From positions 420,116 through 484,115 of the forward strand of contig JAJJXM010000052.1 in the NCBI GenBank assembly GCA_024516155.1: a stretch of 64,000 nt of DNA, written 5' to 3'. The translations under genes and the position numbers were made by a program. Positions 59,184 through 64,000 of the stretch are shown here, piece after piece. Below the pieces are notes generated by a model. That model saw only the letters and a program-made list of their open reading frames with translations. It had not been told where the DNA came from and did not search any database. The stretch's first letter is position 1. The number at the start of each line of letters is the position of its first letter. The DNA is from Pyronema omphalodes (taxonomy: Eukaryota; Ascomycota; Pezizomycetes; Pezizales; Pyronemataceae).

Positions 59184-62100
59184 ACCAGCTGCAAGAAGAT
59201 GGCTCTGCCGCTGGTGGGAATATTATTGCTGATACATTGCTATTATCGGGCGCAAGTTTTACTGGAAAGTTAGAATGCAAACACCTTGTTCTCTCCTGTT
59301 CCTTGTTTTCCAATAACCGCTCCGTGAAAACAGTAGCGCTCGTTGACTGCGGCGCCACTGGTATCGCCTTTGTTGACCGCAATTTCGCCCGCCATCACAA
59401 ACTCCCCCTAACCCCCCTATCCACCGCTCGAACGGTCGAAGTTATCGACGGCCGCCCCATATCCTCAGGAAAAATCACACACCTCGCCCAAGTAGAGTGT
59501 ACCATCAACGGTCACTCGGAAATCCTTCCCATGTTTGTCACCAAGTTGGGTCACTACCCGGTGGTGTTGGGTATCCCCTGGTTGAAGGAACATGATGTAA
59601 CAATAAGCTTCAGTTCCAACACTGTAAGCTTCGACTCCCAATACTGCCTAAGGAACTGCACCCCGTTGCCTGTAAGCACAACCGGTGTCGAGGTCCTGGA
59701 CTCGAGGCCCCCTCCCGCTGTCCACGAGCCCGACACAAACCCCATGCCGGAGTTAGAAGACTCGGTCCCCGACCCCCCGGAGGAACCCCCAATAGAGATC
59801 TCAAGTCTAACCATCTCCGACTTCAAAGAAATGGTAGAAGACGAAAGCCTGACAGTGTTCTCGCTATCGTTGGACGAGATCACCGTCGCCCTACAAGACA
59901 AGCCCCCCCTCACGGATGACGAACTGAAAGACATGATCCCCGAAGAGTATCATGACTACCTCGATTTATTCAAGGAGGTCAACGCGAAGGAACTCCCCCC
60001 GCACCGACCCTACGACCACAAGATCCCACTGAAAGAGGGATTCGTCCCCCCCTTTGGCCCGCTATACTCGCTGTCACGCAACGAGTTGCAGACGCTGAAA
60101 ACGTGGCTCGATGAGAATTTGGAGAAAGGATTTATACAACGCTCCCAATCACCAGCCGCCTCGCCGATATTATTCGTGAAAAAATCAGACGGATCCCTAC
60201 GCCTGTGTGTCGATTACCGAAGACTGAATGAAGGTACCGAGAAGAACCGGTACCCGCTGCCATTGATACAGGAAACGATGATGAATCTTTCCAAAGCTCA
60301 ATACTTTACGACCCTGGATGTCCGCAGCGCTTATAACCTTATCAGAATGGCAGAGGGCGAAGAATGGAAGACGGCCTTCCGCACAAGGTACGGCCTGTTC
60401 GAATCGAAAGTGATGCCCTTTGGGCTCACCAACGCGCCTGTCGATTTCCAGGCATTTATAAATGATGTCCTGAGACCATACCTAGACCAGTTTTGTACGG
60501 CATACTTGGACGATATCCTCGTATTCTCCGAAACAAAGCCCGATCACACCGCACACGTCCGAAAGATCTTGGAACGACTCAAACAAGAAAAACTGCACTT
60601 GAAGCCAGAGAAGTGTAAGTTTGCTAAGGCAGAAGTACAGTACCTGGGCTACAACATCGGCCGCGACGGCGCGCGCATGATGGATTCCAAAGTAGCCACA
60701 GTGAGAGATTGGAAGGAACCAACCAATTTGAAACAGGTCCAAGAGTTCCTAGGCTTCGCGAATTTCTACCGAAGATTTATCAAAGACTACTCAAAAGTGG
60801 TCTCCCCGCTGACGGCTCTGACCAAAAAGAAAGATGGTAAAGCAATCCCCTTTATCTGGGGTAAAGATCAGCAGAGCGCCATCGACCGACTGAAGGACGC
60901 ATTTACATCAGCACCTATTCTCAAACACTTCGACTACGAGAAACTGATTGTAGTAGAAACAGACACATCTGACTATGTGTCTGCTGGAGTCCTATCACAA
61001 TACGACGACGATAACGTGTTACACCCCGTCGCATTTTATTCCAAGAAGCATTCCCCGGCCGAATGCAACTACGAAATCTATGACAAAGAACTACTGGCAA
61101 TAGTTCGTTGTTTCGAGGAATGGCATCCCCACTTGGAGGGCTCCGCCTTCCCTATAAAAGTATTGACAGATCACAAGAATCTCGAATACTTTATGACGAC
61201 GAAGCTGCTGAACAGACGACAAGCACGCTGGTCCGAGTTCCTGTCTCGGTTCAACTTTGTGATCACCTATCGACCGGGAACGTTGGGAGGAAAACCGGAC
61301 GCCCTGACAAGACGAGCCGCCGACCTCCCGGAAGAGGGAGACGAAGGCATACTGGCGAACCAGCAAGCTGTTCTAAAGCCGCAAAACTTTCAGTTATGCA
61401 TGACCCCGCCCATGAAACTCGAACCTTCCGAAGTAGACCTCCTGTTCACAGAGGGCTACAAGACAGATTCATTCCCCAACCGAGTGTTGGGAATGCTGGA
61501 AGACGGTACACAAATCTGTCAGGACATATCACTCGCCGATTGCTCCGTGTTGGAAAACAGATTGTACTACCGAGACTGCCTCTATGTCCCCGCGCTGGAT
61601 AAACTACCATTGAAACCACTACAAGATCACCACGACCCCCCCACCATGGGACACCCGGGCCGTGCAAAGACTTTCGAACTCCTCGCCAGGAATTATTACT
61701 GGCCCTCGATGAGAAAAGATGTGGACCAATTCGTCCGAAATTGCCACACTTGTAAAAGAACAAAAGCGACCCGCCACGCACCCTATGGAACTTTGAAGCC
61801 CCTACCGGTCCCGCACCACCCTTGGCAGAATATATCTGTGGACTTTGTCACTGGACTACCGACATCAGAAGGCTTCGACGCAATATGTGCGATCGTTTGC
61901 CGTCTCACGAAACAGCGGCACTTGGTGCCCTGTCACTCCACGATAGACGCAGAAGGCTTCGCGCAACTCTTCCTGGAAAACGTATTCAAACTACACGGCC
62001 TGCCAGACACAGTAGTGTCCGACCGCGGTCCGCAATTTGTGGCCCAGTTTTGGAAACACCTGGCAAATTGCATGGGTATCGAAATTGCCACGAGTACGGC

Positions 62101-62734
62101 CTTCCATCCCCAAACCGACGGCCAAACAGAGAGAATTAACGCCGTTACGGAGCAATATCTCCGCGCATACGTCTGTTATTTACAAGACGATTGGAAAAAA
62201 TTTTTACCACTGGCAGAATTTGCTGCAAATAACCAAGTATCGGATACAACGTCGCTGTCTCCGTTCTACGCTATATACGGCCGACACCCCAAATGCTCTT
62301 TCGAACTGGAAATCAGGACAGATAATCCTGAAGAAGTGAAAGCGAACGAGGTAGCGGAAAGGATGTCACACATCCATGACGTCTTACGTTCGGAAATGAA
62401 GTACGCCCAAGCCCGCCACATAGAAGCCGCCGACAATTCCCGACTCCCCGCGCCGGTCTTCAAACCAGGAGACCTGGTATGGCTGGACGCCCGCAACCTC
62501 AGAACCCGCCGCCCCTCAAAGAAACTGGAAAACAAACACCTAGGCCCCTTCACCGTGTTACGACCCATTGGATCCCACGCCTATGAATTGGATATACCGG
62601 AAACGATGAAACATCATAGGAACCTTCCCCGTGTCCCTACTAATCCCAGCCCCTTCGGACCCTCTCCCTGGCCAGATTATCCCACCGCCCCTACCGGTAG
62701 TAGTAGACGGCGAAGAAGAATGGTTCGTGGATGA
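59159..62734 (+). CDS. Gypsy-2 Pol: protease, RT, RNase H, integrase
   Basis: This is translated by -1 frameshift from gag. The protease has ALVDCGATG (the DCGA form of the DSGA active site, common in this clade as far as I recall). The RT shows LCVDYRRLNEGTEKNRYPLPL, MPFGLTNAP and catalytic YLDD. RNase H has VETDTSDYVSAGVLSQ and ends in PDALTRRAAD. The integrase has the zinc site (HHDPPTMGH, CHTCKR) and DDE residues in ISVDFVTGLP, VVSDRGPQF and TDGQTERINA. The GPFTVLRPIGSHAYELDIP module follows. After about 62625 the frame loses homology (NLPRVPTNPSP...) because of a one-base shift, so the listed end at 62734 is not the natural end. Confidence 0.92.
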   Translation, partial: RRGVGKRINQLQEDGSAAGGNIIADTLLLSGASFTGKLECKHLVLSCSLFSNNRSVKTVALVDCGATGIAFVDRNFARHHKLPLTPLSTARTVEVIDGRPISSGKITHLAQVECTINGHSEILPMFVTKLGHYPVVLGIPWLKEHDVTISFSSNTVSFDSQYCLRNCTPLPVSTTGVEVLDSRPPPAVHEPDTNPMPELEDSVPDPPEEPPIEISSLTISDFKEMVEDESLTVFSLSLDEITVALQDKPPLTDDELKDMIPEEYHDYLDLFKEVNAKELPPHRPYDHKIPLKEGFVPPFGPLYSLSRNELQTLKTWLDENLEKGFIQRSQSPAASPILFVKKSDGSLRLCVDYRRLNEGTEKNRYPLPLIQETMMNLSKAQYFTTLDVRSAYNLIRMAEGEEWKTAFRTRYGLFESKVMPFGLTNAPVDFQAFINDVLRPYLDQFCTAYLDDILVFSETKPDHTAHVRKILERLKQEKLHLKPEKCKFAKAEVQYLGYNIGRDGARMMDSKVATVRDWKEPTNLKQVQEFLGFANFYRRFIKDYSKVVSPLTALTKKKDGKAIPFIWGKDQQSAIDRLKDAFTSAPILKHFDYEKLIVVETDTSDYVSAGVLSQYDDDNVLHPVAFYSKKHSPAECNYEIYDKELLAIVRCFEEWHPHLEGSAFPIKVLTDHKNLEYFMTTKLLNRRQARWSEFLSRFNFVITYRPGTLGGKPDALTRRAADLPEEGDEGILANQQAVLKPQNFQLCMTPPMKLEPSEVDLLFTEGYKTDSFPNRVLGMLEDGTQICQDISLADCSVLENRLYYRDCLYVPALDKLPLKPLQDHHDPPTMGHPGRAKTFELLARNYYWPSMRKDVDQFVRNCHTCKRTKATRHAPYGTLKPLPVPHHPWQNISVDFVTGLPTSEGFDAICAIVCRLTKQRHLVPCHSTIDAEGFAQLFLENVFKLHGLPDTVVSDRGPQFVAQFWKHLANCMGIEIATSTAFHPQTDGQTERINAVTEQYLRAYVCYLQDDWKKFLPLAEFAANNQVSDTTSLSPFYAIYGRHPKCSFELEIRTDNPEEVKANEVAERMSHIHDVLRSEMKYAQARHIEAADNSRLPAPVFKPGDLVWLDARNLRTRRPSKKLENKHLGPFTVLRPIGSHAYELDIPETMKHHRNLPRVPTNPSPFGPSPWPDYPTAPTGSSRRRRRMVRG
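59171..59215 (+). promoter_or_regulatory. Gag-pol -1 ribosomal frameshift signal
   Basis: The slippery heptamer G GGA AAA (59171-59177) is correctly phased to the gag frame as X XXY YYZ. A 6-nt spacer GAATAA, which includes the gag stop, follows. Then a stem ACCAGC (59184-59189) pairs with GCTGGT (59210-59215), with a possible inner extension GCA..GA / TC..TGC. The pol frame is the -1 frame and is open from 59159, so a slip here gives an uninterrupted Gag-Pol. Confidence 0.7.
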
Positions 62735-62907
62735 AATTCTGGATAGCCGATTGGTCAAGAGGAAACCTGCAGTACCTCGTCAAGTGGACCGGCCATGACT
62801 CTCCAACCTGGGAACCGGAAACGAACCTATCTGAAACTGAGGCCGCTGAGAAATTCCATCAGTTATACCCACACAAACCTTCTCCTCTCGTAGGAACTCG
62901 AGCCTAA
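62626..62907 (+). pseudogene. Gypsy-2 chromodomain, split by two frameshifts
   Basis: The natural C-terminus of Pol continues in the neighbouring frame from about 62626 (VSLLIPAPSDPLPG, then EEEWFVDEILDSRLVKR) to a point near 62762. There a second shift leads to LQYLVKWTGHDSPTWEPE and on to a TAA at 62905-62907. The two pieces are the halves of a chromodomain. With two indels within 140 bp, the targeting domain is not made. Confidence 0.85.
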
Positions 62908-62918
62908 CGGGGGGGTAC
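62906..62918 (+). other. Gypsy-2 polypurine tract
   Basis: AACGGGGGGGTAC directly precedes the 3' LTR; the G7 run is the likely plus-strand primer. Confidence 0.75.
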
Positions 62919-63457
62919 TGTCACGGCACACAGCTGACGAGCCGTTGTGTTGTTGCGTCATCATTGTGTTGTCGTGGTTGTTGATTGACATCGTGCCGTT
63001 GTCTTGCCGTGTTGTGTTGAGTTGCCGTTGTGTTGTTGTGTTGTTGTGTGTGCCGTGCCATTGTGACTGAGAGACTGATTGATGATGGATGACGTACCAC
63101 GAGCTGGAGAACTGTGGCGTCGCAGGTGAATTGATGGAGAACGGAAGCTCATGTAGCGATGATTGTATGACGGCCCAGCAAGAGTGCTGGCCGCCCCTTT
63201 GTACATAAGGAGGCTTGCCTCCCCGTTGTCGAGTTCTCCATCGAACGTCTTGTGTCTTCTCCTTGCTCCTAATATAAGACTTCTTCTCCCAAGTCCTACG
63301 TCACTCTTCTCCTTGTCCCTGTTCCTGTTTTGTGTGCCGTCCGTCTGACGAGCACTTCGGTCCTTGTCCTGCCGTTCCCCGTCCCGGAACCTGCCTAGTC
63401 TCTCTTGCCGGTAGTGTTCAGTGTGTTCTTTGAACGACCGTTCCTAGTTCCCTGACA
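62919..63457 (+). repeat. Gypsy-2 3' LTR, 539 bp
   Basis: It has the same length as the 5' LTR, with four substitutions: G/A at CACACGGCTG, T/A in GTTGTGTTG(T/A)G, G/A in CTGGAGAGCTG, and G/C in CACTCTTGTCC. Confidence 0.95.
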
Positions 63458-64000
63458 TATCTTGCAGTTCGTAGTCAATGGCCTAAGGTCGCGTCATATC
63501 AGTTCCATCCAACAGTTTCCCTGAGTGGTGTTCCTTGCTGCAGGACGTCGTCTCATGCAAACGCAATCTTGACCCTTGTCCCGAGCTCCACTCCTGTTGG
63601 CTGACTAGACTCTGCCTAGTTCCCTGGCCGACTATCCGCCTAACTCAGACTTCGGATGATGCCATTCGTCTGCCTTGCATCCTCATGAGAATTCCCTTCT
63701 CTTGCAAGCCCTCTGGTAGCCGTGCTTGGTGGAACAGAACCTCAAGTATAAGGAGGTGTCCCTTCGCCGTCGTCTTCTGTCTCCATCAGCGTCGTCTGTA
63801 GTTTTCTCATGGGTAAGTCGACACCCATGAGGTAAGTTGTTACTCGTTCCCATCCATCTTGGATCCTCCCAAACTGACAGTGAATAACAGGTAGCGACGC
63901 CTCGGGCCGGGATCCTCGTGAGGTCCTTTCGGAAAGTCACGAATCACGTGACGTGGCTAGCTGGAGCTCCTCAGGGGGTTCCGGCCCGGGATACTAACCT
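63458..64000 (-). repeat. Inverted gypsy-1-related LTR, second part
   Basis: After the repeated TATCT, the plus strand is alignable in reverse with the gypsy-1 5' LTR from about 49195 down to about 48668. Examples are GACGTCGTCTCATGC, CTTGACCCTTGTCC, GACTAGACTCTGCCT, GTCGACACCCATGAGGTAAG and the region around TCACGTGACGTGGC. About 85 bp of this LTR should remain beyond the window. The internal part of the inverted element, if it exists, is outside. Confidence 0.85.

Larger units (their letters stand above)
57031..63457 (+). mobile_element. Gypsy-2, complete Ty3/gypsy chromovirus
   Basis: This is a 6427-bp element with 539-bp LTRs that differ at four positions (99.3 percent identity), a 5-bp target duplication, a leader ORF, gag, pol in the -1 frame and a polypurine tract before the 3' LTR. 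It is the youngest insertion in the nest. The copy is probably dead: the Gag zinc knuckle has lost a cysteine, the leader ORF has a stop, and the chromodomain end of pol is split by two frameshifts. Confidence 0.93.

Overview
The window is nuclear DNA from a filamentous ascomycete (Pezizomycotina). The genes are split by short introns (mostly 45-65 bp, GT..AG). Among them are a pisatin-demethylase-like P450, a fungal rhodopsin-domain membrane protein, a MARVEL protein, a fungal bZIP factor, a vanillyl-alcohol-oxidase-type flavoenzyme, Iml1, Mcm6, a CE4 deacetylase and a kelch membrane protein. I cannot name the genus from sequence alone.

Layout. 1-4623 is gene-free and holds diverged repeats. 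4624-6427 (minus) is a six-exon P450. 6428-10346 is mostly non-coding, with one possible small ORF and a strong G-rich/C-rich pair. 10347-11666 (plus) is a seven-helix rhodopsin-domain protein. 11667-16396 is empty. 16397-17064 (plus) is a MARVEL protein, and 17514-19777 (minus) is a coiled-coil nuclear-type protein with two N-terminal helix-turn-helix-like repeats and a previously hidden C-terminal exon. 19778-25783 is gene-poor, with low-complexity tracts and a likely pseudogene at 24408-24907. 25784-26824 is a bZIP factor and 27778-29818 (minus) a VAO-type FAD oxidase. 30565-36082 (minus, IML1) and 36664-39596 (plus, MCM6) are divergent housekeeping genes on one 581-bp promoter. 40530-41741 (CE4) and 42011-43963 (minus, kelch) are convergent.

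From about 45.2 kb to the right edge the window is a repeat island. It holds a fragment of a gypsy element, a duplicated unit of unknown nature (about 45.67-47.8 kb), the 3' end of a Ty1/copia element (minus, 47850-48584), and two Ty3/gypsy chromoviruses. Gypsy-1 (from 48585, LTR 1408 bp) was inserted into the copia element. An inverted LTR of a related element lies inside gypsy-1's 3' LTR (from 56298). Gypsy-2 (57031-63457, 539-bp LTRs with 4 differences, 5-bp target duplication TATCT) was inserted into that inverted LTR. The nesting order is copia, then gypsy-1, then inverted LTR, then gypsy-2.

The most interesting signals are in this island. Gypsy-2 has a complete -1 ribosomal frameshift module between gag and pol (GGGAAAA, 6-nt spacer, stem-loop). 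In both gypsy elements the sequence 2 nt inside the 5' LTR is complementary to a site within the LTR, as in self-primed Tf1/sushi elements. The copia-type LTR and the gypsy-2 LTR share about the last 51 bp although their coding regions belong to different superfamilies. All exon boundaries were read by eye from splice consensus and reading frame; no searches were run.
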